Shown: positions 1 through 6,103, numbered from the stretch's first letter. The stretch: DNA of 16,283 nt from Pseudomonadota bacterium (GCA_021813645.1 JAKAJW010000116.1:1-16283); one strand, 5' to 3'. The notes: generated from the letters alone by a model not told the origin. Numbers and translations are program-made.

Positions 1-1
1 C

Positions 2-634
2 AACATCCTGAACACCGCCCAGCTCTTCGCCGACCGGATGGAGGAGAGCCAGGACCCCACCGTGGTGCGCGCGGCGCCGAAGCTGATGGCCTCGATCGGC
101 CGAGCGGTGAACCTCTGCGAAAGCACTCTGGCCTTCGGCAAGGCCGAGGAGCCGCCGCCGGCGCTGAGCTACGTGCCGCTGCGCCCGCTGATCGGTGATG
201 TGATCGACAGCGAGCGGATCGCCGGGGCCGAGGCCGGGCTGGTCACCTTCCTCGAAGACGTGCCGGTGGGCCTGACGATCCGCGCCGACAACGAGCAGCT
301 GCACCGGGTGATCTCGAACCTGGTGCGCAACGCCCGCCAGGCGATCGAGGCGACCGGCCAGCCCGGCACCATCGAGGTCGGCGCCGGCGAGACCGAAAGC
401 GCCTGGTGGATACGGGTCGGCGACACCGGGCCGGGGCTGCCGCAAAAGGCGAAGGAGAAGCTGTTCACCCCATTCCAGGGCGGCGCCCGCAAGGGCGGCA
501 TCGGCCTCGGCCTGGCGATCTCGGCCGAGCTGGTGCGCGGCCATGGCGGCCGGCTGGAGCTGCTGCGCAGCGACGAGGAAGGCACCGAGTTCATCATCCG
601 GTTGCCGAAGTCGCTCGAGACGCCGGAGAGCTGA
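2..634 (+). CDS. Sensor histidine kinase, C-terminal part (5' truncated by the window)
   Basis: This is the kinase core of a two-component sensor. It would autophosphorylate a histidine and pass the phosphate to a response regulator. The visible 210 residues begin just after the expected H-box: the first residues (NILNTAQLFADRM) resemble the segment that follows the phospho-accepting His in HisKA domains, so that His lies just outside the window. An N-box (HRVISNLVRNARQ) is at residues 101-113, a G1 box (DTGPGL) at 141-146, an F-box-like LFTPF at 154-158 and a G2 box (GGIGLGL) at 165-171. The ATP-binding domain is therefore complete. The sensor region and any membrane segments are not visible, so the signal is unknown. 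The next gene on this strand is tRNA-Arg, and no response regulator gene lies downstream in the window. The family call is secure; the specific kinase is not identified. Confidence 0.93.
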   Translation, partial: NILNTAQLFADRMEESQDPTVVRAAPKLMASIGRAVNLCESTLAFGKAEEPPPALSYVPLRPLIGDVIDSERIAGAEAGLVTFLEDVPVGLTIRADNEQLHRVISNLVRNARQAIEATGQPGTIEVGAGETESAWWIRVGDTGPGLPQKAKEKLFTPFQGGARKGGIGLGLAISAELVRGHGGRLELLRSDEEGTEFIIRLPKSLETPES

Positions 635-684
635 GCCGCGCCGCCGAGACCGCGAAGCGGGCCGAGGCGGGTGCAGGGAGAGTC

Positions 685-706
685 CAACGCGGGGCCAACG
701 CGGGGC
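685..706 (+). repeat. Tandem 11-bp repeat upstream of tRNA-Arg
   Basis: CAACGCGGGGC occurs twice in direct tandem (685-695 and 696-706), ending 13 bases before the candidate -35 element of tRNA-Arg. It may be an upstream binding site or a simple slippage duplication. Confidence 0.5.
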
Positions 707-721
707 GGAGATTTCGCCCTT
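703..721 (+). terminator. Possible terminator-like hairpin after the histidine kinase
   Basis: GGGCG (703-707) pairs with CGCCC (715-719) around the loop GAGATTT and is followed by only two T residues. It lies about 70 bases after the kinase stop codon and just before the tRNA-Arg promoter region. The short stem and missing U-run make it a weak candidate for an intrinsic terminator. Confidence 0.25.
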
Positions 722-747
722 GCAATCGCCCGGGCGGCGGCCTAAAT
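720..747 (+). promoter_or_regulatory. Candidate promoter of tRNA-Arg
   Basis: A TTGCAA hexamer (720-725) is followed after 16 bases by CTAAAT (742-747), ending 11 bases before the first tRNA base. The spacing and position fit a sigma-70-type promoter giving a short 5' leader. The -35 matches consensus at 4 of 6 positions and the -10 at only 3 of 6, so this rests mainly on position. Confidence 0.35.
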
Positions 748-758
748 GGCGGCCTCAC

Positions 759-835
759 GCACCCGTAGCTCAGCTGGATAGAGCATCAGACTACGAATCT
801 GAGGGTCGGGCGTTCGAATCGCTCCGGGTGCGCCA
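759..835 (+). tRNA. tRNA-Arg (anticodon ACG), CCA encoded
   Basis: The cloverleaf folds completely. The acceptor stem is GCACCCG with CGGGTGC (759-765 with 825-831). The anticodon stem is TCAGA with TCTGA around the loop CTACGAA, which places anticodon ACG at 793-795. The T stem is GGGCG with CGCTC around TTCGAAT, followed by discriminator G832 and genomic CCA (833-835). The first anticodon A would be deaminated to inosine in the mature tRNA, as is normal for bacterial tRNA-Arg(ACG), so that it reads CGU, CGC and CGA codons. Confidence 0.97.
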
Positions 836-931
836 TTCCCCTCTGGTGAGAACGAAGTATCGGGCCGCTCCGTTGCAGGAGACCTGGCTGGCGCTTTGCG
901 CCCTGAACGCATTTTGGCATGCCACAGGGGT

Positions 932-955
932 GAAGTTGTTGGGGCGAAGTTGTTG
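932..955 (+). repeat. Two direct repeats of GAAGTTGTTG, period 14
   Basis: The identical 10-mer occurs at 932-941 and 946-955, separated by four bases. The spacing of just over one helical turn would suit a dimeric regulator bound to direct half-sites, but no function can be assigned from sequence. Confidence 0.5.
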
Positions 956-1217
956 CGATGGCGAAGGCGCGACCTTTGGATTTGCAGCGGCCCGGCGGTG
1001 AGGGGGGCGGCGCGGATCGTGCGGCAGGACAATGGCAACCGCCGCTGGCGCCCGCGCCGTTGTCTTCGGTTGCGCCTGTGGCCCAGTCGGGCGCCGGCCC
1101 CTTTTTGAGGGATCGTGCCCGCGGTTCGGATCCGGGCGTCCGATGGCTGACACTCAGCTGCGACGCCTCGTTGACCCCCGGCGAAACGGGTGGCGCGACG
1201 CGATGCCGCAACTCAGG

Positions 1218-1284
1218 GAAATCTCTGCGAGACGGCCTTCCCCTGCGGCCCCGGCACGCGGATGCAGGCCGGAACGGAGATTTC
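1218..1284 (+). repeat. Imperfect long hairpin upstream of the secreted-protein genes
   Basis: GAAATCTC (1218-1225) is the exact reverse complement of GAGATTTC (1277-1284). Nested inside, CGGCCT (1233-1238) pairs with AGGCCG (1266-1271). The two helices of 8 and 6 bp are separated by an internal loop of 7 and 5 bases. The structure ends eight bases before the AT box. It could be an operator, a structured RNA or a terminator without a U-run; none is shown. Confidence 0.45.
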
Positions 1285-1417
1285 ATGCCATTGTAATATA
1301 TATATCTTCCTCCTTCGCGCGCCGATCGAGCCGCCGTCCCTTCAGCCTGCGGCATGGTGGCTGCGGACGAGCAGGCGGACCGCCGCCGGCGCAAGCGATC
1401 CAACCGATCACGTTCCG

Positions 1418-1431
1418 CTGATCTGCATCAA
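1418..1431 (+). promoter_or_regulatory. FNR/FnrL-type binding site
   Basis: CTGAT-CTGC-ATCAA matches the FNR consensus TTGAT-N4-ATCAA at 9 of 10 specified positions. The site centre is between 1424 and 1425. A weak -10-like CATAGA lies at 1453-1458, which would put transcription start near 1465-1466, so the site would sit at about -41.5, the usual class II activating position. This suggests induction of the downstream gene at low oxygen. The -10 match is only 3 of 6 bases. Confidence 0.6.
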
Positions 1432-1440
1432 TGTGTGCCG

Positions 1441-1471
1441 TGGCGCCGAGTGCATAGAGACAGAGGCGCCA
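1441..1471 (+). promoter_or_regulatory. Inverted repeat spanning the putative start site
   Basis: TGGCGCC (1441-1447) and GGCGCCA (1465-1471) form a perfect 7-bp inverted repeat with 17 bases between the arms. It brackets the proposed -10 element and start site downstream of the FNR box, so it could be a repressor operator or a hairpin at the 5' end of the message. Confidence 0.35.
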
Positions 1472-1502
1472 AAAGCGCAGGCATGATGGATAGGAGGCGA
1501 AG

Positions 1503-2273
1503 ATGCGCAGCAGTATTTCAAAGAGCCGGCTGACGGTTTCCGTCGTGGCGATTGCCGCGGCCGTGGGGTTGGCGATGGCGTCCGGCTGGGGTCCGCTTGC
1601 ATCGCAATTCGCCGGAGCGGCTTGGGCCCAGGAAACCGGCGGACAGACCACCGGCAAGGGCAATCAGGGCGGCCAAGGACAGGGGTCCAAGGGCTCTCAG
1701 GCGGGCCAAGGCACGAATGCCGACAAGGGCCAGGGTCAGGGCGGCCCAAGCTCGGATTCGGACGCCAAGGGGCCGCAAGCGGGCGCCCCCTCTTCCTCGG
1801 GTGGCGGCAAGCCGATCTGGTCTCAGGAAGGCATTCCCGAAGTCGAGTTGGGCCGGCTAAGCGTGGCGCGTTCGCCGGACCATGTGTTGCAGCGCTCCTA
1901 TGACGAGGCGATTGCCTCGGTTTCGCCGGACATGGTCTCGTTCTACAATCTGCCGCTGGACCAGGTGATCGATCAGTTGTCGCTGAACTTCGACAACCTC
2001 TCCTTCATCGACTCGCCGTTGCAGAACCTGGCGCTCCTCAAGGACGCGCTCGACGGAACCTCCGGCTTGTCGGCGCTCGGCGTGACGAACAATAACGAAA
2101 CGCTTGAAGCGATCTTCCTCGGCGTTGCTTCGGACAAGACCCTGCCGATCACCGCAGAGACTGTGGTCGCGGTCACGACCATCCTCGGGACGCCGATCAC
2201 CGGAGCGGATGCCGAGAAGCTGGCGGCGGATGCTGAAGCCGTACGTATCGCGGTGCTGGCCGGCCACGGCTGA
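1503..2273 (+). CDS. Secreted protein with Gly/Gln-rich linker and unknown C-terminal domain (paralogue A)
   Basis: This 256-residue protein is of a family I do not recognise. Residues 1-42 form a Sec signal peptide: a basic start, a hydrophobic core at about 11-30, and an AWA signal-peptidase I site at 40-42. Residues 43-102 are a low-complexity linker rich in Gly, Gln, Ser and Lys with no histidine. Residues 103-256 form a probably helical domain beginning KPIW and containing SFYNLPLDQVID. It shares about 119 of 153 positions by hand count with the C-terminal domain of the next gene. The start is supported by AGGAGG at 1492-1497, five bases upstream of ATG. An FNR-type site lies upstream and a strong terminator follows, so the gene is probably a single-gene unit. 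The mature protein should be periplasmic or exported. No catalytic motif or membrane anchor beyond the signal peptide is visible. Confidence 0.88.
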   Translation: MRSSISKSRLTVSVVAIAAAVGLAMASGWGPLASQFAGAAWAQETGGQTTGKGNQGGQGQGSKGSQAGQGTNADKGQGQGGPSSDSDAKGPQAGAPSSSGGGKPIWSQEGIPEVELGRLSVARSPDHVLQRSYDEAIASVSPDMVSFYNLPLDQVIDQLSLNFDNLSFIDSPLQNLALLKDALDGTSGLSALGVTNNNETLEAIFLGVASDKTLPITAETVVAVTTILGTPITGADAEKLAADAEAVRIAVLAGHG

Positions 2274-2292
2274 TTGGCGCGACAGCAACCTC

Positions 2293-2333
2293 GACCTACT
2301 CCGGAACGCCCCGGGGTAGGTCCCTCTTTCTGT
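2293..2333 (+). terminator. Intrinsic terminator after paralogue A
   Basis: A 12-bp stem (2293-2304 with 2311-2322) has one G-T wobble and a six-base loop (AACGCC). It is followed by the T-rich tail CCTCTTTCTGT (2323-2333). It begins 20 bases after the stop codon. This is the best intrinsic terminator in the window and it separates the two paralogous genes into different transcripts. Confidence 0.8.
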
Positions 2334-2368
2334 CACGCCGCGGTGACGGCACCAGTTCGGCATGACAG
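2330..2368 (+). promoter_or_regulatory. Palindromic TGAC half-sites upstream of paralogue B
   Basis: GTCAC (2332-2336) and GTGAC (2343-2347) form an inverted repeat with a six-base spacer. CTGTCA (2330-2335) also has its reverse complement TGACAG at 2363-2368. The cluster lies between the terminator of the first paralogue and the start of the second, where a separate promoter would be expected. No clear -35/-10 pair was found, so the operator role is a guess. Confidence 0.3.
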
Positions 2369-2406
2369 TGGATCTCGCAAGATGCTCTTCGGAGCGGGAG
2401 TTTGCC

Positions 2407-3246
2407 ATGTGGAACCTCTCATCCAGGAAAATGACGATGGTCGCGACGATTGCGATCGTGGCTGCCTTGGGACTGGCGTTCGGCACAAGCTGGGCGCCCC
2501 ATTCCTCGCGGATATCGGGTGCCGCTTGGGCTGCTGGGACCGATACGCACAGTGACGGGCCGGACACGGGCGGCGACCATCAGGGCGGTCCGCAAAAGGG
2601 CAAGGGCGGTCAGCACGACCAAGGCGGGCATGACGGCCAGCGCGGCGAAAGCGATCACGGCAGTGGCGGGGGCGTCGCCATCCAAGGCGGCGCGGCAGGC
2701 CACGGCAAGGGCAAGGCGGGAGCAGACAGCGACGGCAGGGGGCCGAACGCGGGGGCTGCGGCAGGGTCGCGCGGCACGAAGCCTGTATGGTCCCGCGAAG
2801 GTATTCCTTCCGTCGAACTCGGTCGCTTGAACGTTTCGCGCTCGCCATCGCATGTGCTGCAGCGGGCATATGAGGAAGCGCTCGCCACCATGTCGCCGGA
2901 GATGGTTTCGTTCTACAACCTGCCGCTGGATCAGGTGATCGACCGGCTTTCGCTGAACTACGACAACGTCGCCCGGATCGACTCGCCGCTGCAGAACCTG
3001 GCCCTGCTGAAGGACACGCTCAACGGCAGCCCTGCGCTGTCTTCGATCGGCGTGACCAATGACCCGAAGACGCTTGAAGCCATTTTTCTCGGCAACGCCT
3101 CGGACAAGACCATTCCGATCACGCCTGAGACCGTGATCGCGGTGACCACGATCCTCGGGACCCCGGTCACCGGCAGCGACGCAGAAAAGCTCGCGGCGGA
3201 AGCCGAGGCCGTCCGGATCGCCGTTCTGGCCGGTCATGACAGCTGA
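2407..3246 (+). CDS. Secreted protein with His-containing Gly-rich linker and unknown C-terminal domain (paralogue B)
   Basis: This 279-residue paralogue of the upstream gene has the same layout. A Sec signal peptide occupies residues 1-42 with an AWA cleavage site at 40-42. A Gly-rich linker spans 43-124, and the conserved domain spans 125-279 (KPVW start, SFYNLPLDQVID, LGTPVTG, ending AGHDS). The linker is about 22 residues longer than in paralogue A and carries six histidines plus many Asp and Gln, which could bind metal ions; paralogue A has none there. I chose ATG 2407 over the in-frame ATG at 2362 because GGGAG at 2396-2400 is six bases upstream and because this start aligns the signal peptide with paralogue A. 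The tandem duplication is clear from the sequence; the function is unknown. Confidence 0.88.
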   Translation: MWNLSSRKMTMVATIAIVAALGLAFGTSWAPHSSRISGAAWAAGTDTHSDGPDTGGDHQGGPQKGKGGQHDQGGHDGQRGESDHGSGGGVAIQGGAAGHGKGKAGADSDGRGPNAGAAAGSRGTKPVWSREGIPSVELGRLNVSRSPSHVLQRAYEEALATMSPEMVSFYNLPLDQVIDRLSLNYDNVARIDSPLQNLALLKDTLNGSPALSSIGVTNDPKTLEAIFLGNASDKTIPITPETVIAVTTILGTPVTGSDAEKLAAEAEAVRIAVLAGHDS

Positions 3247-3257
3247 AGCGCGACATA

Positions 3258-3310
3258 CCTGCAACGGCACGCGCCGGCCTGCCCCGGCCAGAGGCACAAG
3301 TTGTTGCAGG
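3258..3310 (+). repeat. Stem-loop after paralogue B
   Basis: CCTGCAAC (3258-3265) is the exact reverse complement of GTTGCAGG (3303-3310). The helix can extend inward by two G-T pairs and one C-G pair. A smaller hairpin, GCCGG (3273-3277) with CCGGC (3284-3288), sits in the loop. There is no U-run, so it could be a Rho-independent terminator only in a loose sense, or a structured leader of the next gene. Confidence 0.45.
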
Positions 3311-3347
3311 GTTCGGTGGAACGAGGGATTCTAATGGCCGCTGATGC

Positions 3348-3375
3348 GGTTCGGCCTCCAGCCGGGGCCGAAACC
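3348..3375 (+). promoter_or_regulatory. Hairpin in the leader of the beta-barrel gene
   Basis: GGTTCGGCC (3348-3356) pairs with GGCCGAAACC (3366-3375), giving nine base pairs with one bulged A and a nine-base loop. It ends 31 bases before the chosen start codon and lacks a U-run. It may stabilise the message or modulate translation; this is inference from position only. Confidence 0.4.
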
Positions 3376-3406
3376 TGAGGCGGGTCAGAAACGAAAGGGG
3401 GTAGCG

Positions 3407-4195
3407 ATGATGTACAGGATTCGCGTGCTTTCGGGTCTTGTGGCAGCGCTGACTCTCGTTGGCTCTGGCATGTCGAATGCCAAGACTCCGGCGGACGCTC
3501 TGAGCTTCGGCACGGCCAGCGTCACATACGGACCCTACCTGCGCGCCGAAGCGGGCTTGGCCTTTCCCAATTTCGCGGATGGCCACTGGCTGCCGACCGG
3601 ATATCCCATCGATCCGCGGGTCGACTTCGACTTGAGCGGCAAGAGATCGGGTTTCGCGGCGATTGCGGTCGGCTATGACTGGATGAACGGCTTCCGCGGC
3701 GACATCGCCCTGTTGAACGTCGGACGCTCGGATGTCACCGGCCCACACACGACGTTGGGCCCGCATGCGGATATCACCTCGGCATCGGTCGACACCACGG
3801 CCATCATGGCGAACCTGTTCTATTCCCCGCTGGAACAGCTTGGCAGGAACTCGCGGCTCCAGCCGTTTTTCGTCGTGGGGATCGGCCTTGCCAACAACAG
3901 GGTCGGCGACTGGACGCGCACCAACACCGCGACCACGCCGGTGACGCGGACCTATTCCGGCGCCACCCATTCCGACCTTGCGCTGTCTCTGGGCGTCGGC
4001 ATGTCCTATCAGCTGACGCCGCCGGGCAAGTATCCGGTCATCCTCGAGCTTGCCTACCGCTACTACAGGTTCGGGACGGCCAAGGGCGGCAGCACGGCCG
4101 ACAAGGGCCTTTCGGTGCCGGTCGAGCCGCTGACCTTCCGCAACAACGCGGGCATCGTTTCGGTCGGCCTGCGGATACCGTTGAATCATCTCTGA
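3407..4195 (+). CDS. Small outer-membrane beta-barrel protein
   Basis: This 262-residue protein has a signal peptide with a hydrophobic core at about 7-22 and a likely cleavage after SNA (23-25). The mature part shows alternating hydrophobic strands typical of an 8-stranded OmpX/Omp31-like barrel: YLRAEAGLAF (44-53), FAAIAVGYDW (83-92), FRGDIALLNV, LQPFFVVGIG (151-160), LALSLGVGMS (191-200), VILELAYRYY (211-220) and a last strand VSVGLRIPLN (251-260). It lacks the usual C-terminal aromatic residue, ending in Leu. The start at 3407 follows AGGGGG (3396-3401) by five bases; the second ATG at 3410 is an alternative. It lies downstream of the two secreted paralogues on the same strand, which hints at a shared role in the envelope. 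No ligand or enzymatic role is visible. Confidence 0.82.
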   Translation: MMYRIRVLSGLVAALTLVGSGMSNAKTPADALSFGTASVTYGPYLRAEAGLAFPNFADGHWLPTGYPIDPRVDFDLSGKRSGFAAIAVGYDWMNGFRGDIALLNVGRSDVTGPHTTLGPHADITSASVDTTAIMANLFYSPLEQLGRNSRLQPFFVVGIGLANNRVGDWTRTNTATTPVTRTYSGATHSDLALSLGVGMSYQLTPPGKYPVILELAYRYYRFGTAKGGSTADKGLSVPVEPLTFRNNAGIVSVGLRIPLNHL

Positions 4196-4480
4196 GCGCG
4201 GTGGCGGGCACGTTCGGCTCGGCGCGCCCGTATCTGACACCCCGTTGCATTGAAGAGCGGGCTTCCGTCCAGGGTCCGCAGCCGTCGGCGAAACTGCGCC
4301 GTTGCCTTCGTCCGGCGCTCGTCAACGGGGATCGGGCACGCGAACGGCCTCTGCCGGGCGCGTTGGCATGCGCGGGCCGCCTCGCCCGCAGGTTCGGCGT
4401 GCCATCGGTCGGCCTCGGACACGCGCCGGCGCGCGATCTGCGGGGACAGCTGCGCGGCGCGACCTTCGGCGGCGCCGGCC
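4196..4480. other. Convergent gap between the beta-barrel gene and the amidohydrolase gene
   Basis: These 285 bases lie between two converging genes. Open frames cross them but show no family resemblance or convincing start. Weak hairpins are present: CGGGC (4205-4209) with GCCCG (4226-4230), and CGGCC (4476-4480) with GGCCG (4484-4488) over the amidohydrolase stop codon. No U-run supports a clear bidirectional terminator. I see nothing else in it. Confidence 0.45.
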
Positions 4481-6103
4481 TCAGGCCGCGCGATAGACCT
4501 CTTCGCCGGCCAGCAGCGTCAGCAGGACCTGGGTATCGCCGATCTCATAGGGGTCGCAGGTGTAGAGGTCGCGATCCAGGATGATGAGATCCGCGAACTT
4601 CCCGAGCGAGAGCGATCCGGTCTCCGCTTGGCGCCAGCCCGCGGCGGCGGCGTTTATCGTGTAGCCTTCCACACATTCGGCCAGCGTTAGTCTCTGTTCG
4701 GGCAGGAACACCGGATGCCGGCCTTCCTTGCGCGGCGGCTGGCGGGTCATCGCCGTCTCGATAATCTCGAATGGGTTGAGCGTCGAAACGGTCCAATCGC
4801 TGGAGAGCGCGAGCAGCGCGCCGGCGTCGCGCAGCGCGCGGAACGCATACATCCAGCGTCCGCGCGCCTCGCCCACCATCGGCAGGGCGACATCGGTGAC
4901 CGAGGGCTCGTGCCGGGCCCAGAGGGGCTGGATGTTGGCGACCACGCCGAGCTGGCCGAAGCGGGGCACATCCGCCGGGTCGATGCATTGGATATGGGCG
5001 ATCTGGTGCAGGCTCAGCCAGGGGGCATTCGCCCGGCGGGCGGCCTCGAAACCGTCGAGCGCGGCGCGGACGGCGAGATCTCCGATCGCGTGGACATGGA
5101 TCTGAAAGCGGGCCGCGTCGAAGGCGCAGAACATTTCCTCGATCTGCCGCGGCGAGAACATCAGCTCGGCATTGCCGCCCTCGGCGTCGGAATAGGGCGC
5201 GATCATCGCCGCGGTCCGGTTCTCGATCACCCCGTCGAGGAAGAACTTCGCGGAATGGACGCGGAACATCGGATACTGGCTGGCCGCGCGGATCGCGCTC
5301 ACCCGCGCGACAGCCTCCTTGGTGGATTCCGAGGCCTCGACGCGCGCGGTGGCGACGACGCGCGCGGTCAGTTCGCCGGCCTCGGCGAGGCTGCGATAGA
5401 CCCGCGCGTGACGCTCGTTGGTCGAGGCGTCGAGCACGCCGGTGATGCCGTGGCGATTGGCATGGGCGAGCGCGTAGCGCACCCCATCCGCATAGTCCCG
5501 GTCGGTCGGCTGGGGCATCCGTTCCTCGGCCCAGTTCACCGCCATCTCGTAGAGCAGCCCGGTCGGCTCGCCCGCCGCGTCGCGCACGAAATGGCCGTTC
5601 ATCGGGTCCGGCGTGTCGCGGGTCAGGCCGAGCACTTCGCAGGCGCGGCTGTTCAGGCAGCCGTTATGGCCATCGGAGGCAAGGATGAAGCAGGGCCGGT
5701 CCGGCACCGCCGCGTCGAGCACGCGGCGATCGAGATTGTGCTCGCCGAACAGACCCGAATACCAGCCGTCGCCCTGCACCCAGCCCTGTGGCCAGCCGGC
5801 GGCGAATTCGGCAAGTCGCGCCTGCATCTCGGCCGGCGTCGTCGCCTCGGAAAGATGGGCGCTCTGGCTGTGCCGCTGGCCGCCGTCCTGAACGTGCAGA
5901 TGCGTGTCGTGAAAGCCCGGCAGAACCAGCCGTCCCTCGGCGTCGATCGTCCGCGTCGCGGCGCCGGCCAGCGCGCGGATCTCTGCGGTGCTGCCCAGCG
6001 CGACGATCCGCCCGTCCTGGATCGCCAGCGCCTCGACGCGGGGAAAATGCGGGTCCATCGTCCGGACATTTCCATTCACGATGATCGTCTGCACTGCTGG
6101 CAT
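4481..6103 (-). CDS. YtcJ-type amidohydrolase (amidohydrolase family 3)
   Basis: This 540-residue cytoplasmic metal-dependent hydrolase belongs to the group that includes YtcJ and N-substituted formamide deformylase. It is expected to cleave an amide or related C-N bond. Visible signatures are the N-terminal beta-sandwich entry (TIIVNGNVRTMD), the metal-binding HxH in GFHDTHLH (His68, His70), a lysine in KFFLDG (286), His336/His338 in FQIHVHAIGD, His366/His370 in HQIAHIQ, and Asp436 in SSDWTVS. The C-terminal sandwich closes with GKFADLIILDRD. There is no signal peptide. The start at 6103 is chosen because it begins the conserved N-terminal strand; the longer in-frame start at 6208 adds an unrelated basic stretch. 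The gene diverges from an ABC importer operon, suggesting that it processes the imported compound. The substrate cannot be read from sequence. Confidence 0.92.
   Translation of the reverse strand: MPAVQTIIVNGNVRTMDPHFPRVEALAIQDGRIVALGSTAEIRALAGAATRTIDAEGRLVLPGFHDTHLHVQDGGQRHSQSAHLSEATTPAEMQARLAEFAAGWPQGWVQGDGWYSGLFGEHNLDRRVLDAAVPDRPCFILASDGHNGCLNSRACEVLGLTRDTPDPMNGHFVRDAAGEPTGLLYEMAVNWAEERMPQPTDRDYADGVRYALAHANRHGITGVLDASTNERHARVYRSLAEAGELTARVVATARVEASESTKEAVARVSAIRAASQYPMFRVHSAKFFLDGVIENRTAAMIAPYSDAEGGNAELMFSPRQIEEMFCAFDAARFQIHVHAIGDLAVRAALDGFEAARRANAPWLSLHQIAHIQCIDPADVPRFGQLGVVANIQPLWARHEPSVTDVALPMVGEARGRWMYAFRALRDAGALLALSSDWTVSTLNPFEIIETAMTRQPPRKEGRHPVFLPEQRLTLAECVEGYTINAAAAGWRQAETGSLSLGKFADLIILDRDLYTCDPYEIGDTQVLLTLLAGEEVYRAA

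Larger units (their letters stand above)
836..1417. other. Gene-free region with repeats, a long hairpin and an AT box
   Basis: I see no convincing coding sequence here; the open frames lack plausible starts and are shadows of GC-rich sequence or of the tRNA. Three things stand out. There are two copies of GAAGTTGTTG spaced 14 bases apart (932-955). An imperfect hairpin spans 1218-1284. An AT run (TGTAATATATATATC, 1292-1306) is conspicuous in a GC-rich context and could be a promoter or UP element. Together with the following 85 bases this is the long upstream region of the first secreted-protein gene. Confidence 0.6.

Noticed and set aside
543..1001. Plus-strand frame containing PVAQLDRASDYESEGRAFESL
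   Set aside because: It reads through the sense strand of tRNA-Arg and is a familiar spurious annotation; the start lies within the kinase gene.
742..1038. Minus-strand frame containing GAIRTPDPQIRSLMLYPAELR
   Set aside because: This is the antisense translation of tRNA-Arg, a well-known spurious protein in databases.
786..1403. Minus-strand frame of 205 residues ending AHPERFERPTLRFVV
   Set aside because: Its end is again tRNA-Arg antisense; the rest is Arg/Pro-rich shadow sequence with no family resemblance.
3167..4240. Minus-strand frame of 357 residues opposite the beta-barrel gene
   Set aside because: Arg-rich antisense shadow; the plus strand has a ribosome-binding site, a signal peptide and beta strands.
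759..4480. Attachment-site duplication for an integrated element at tRNA-Arg
   Set aside because: I could not find a second copy of the tRNA 3' end, nor an integrase or transposase, in the window.
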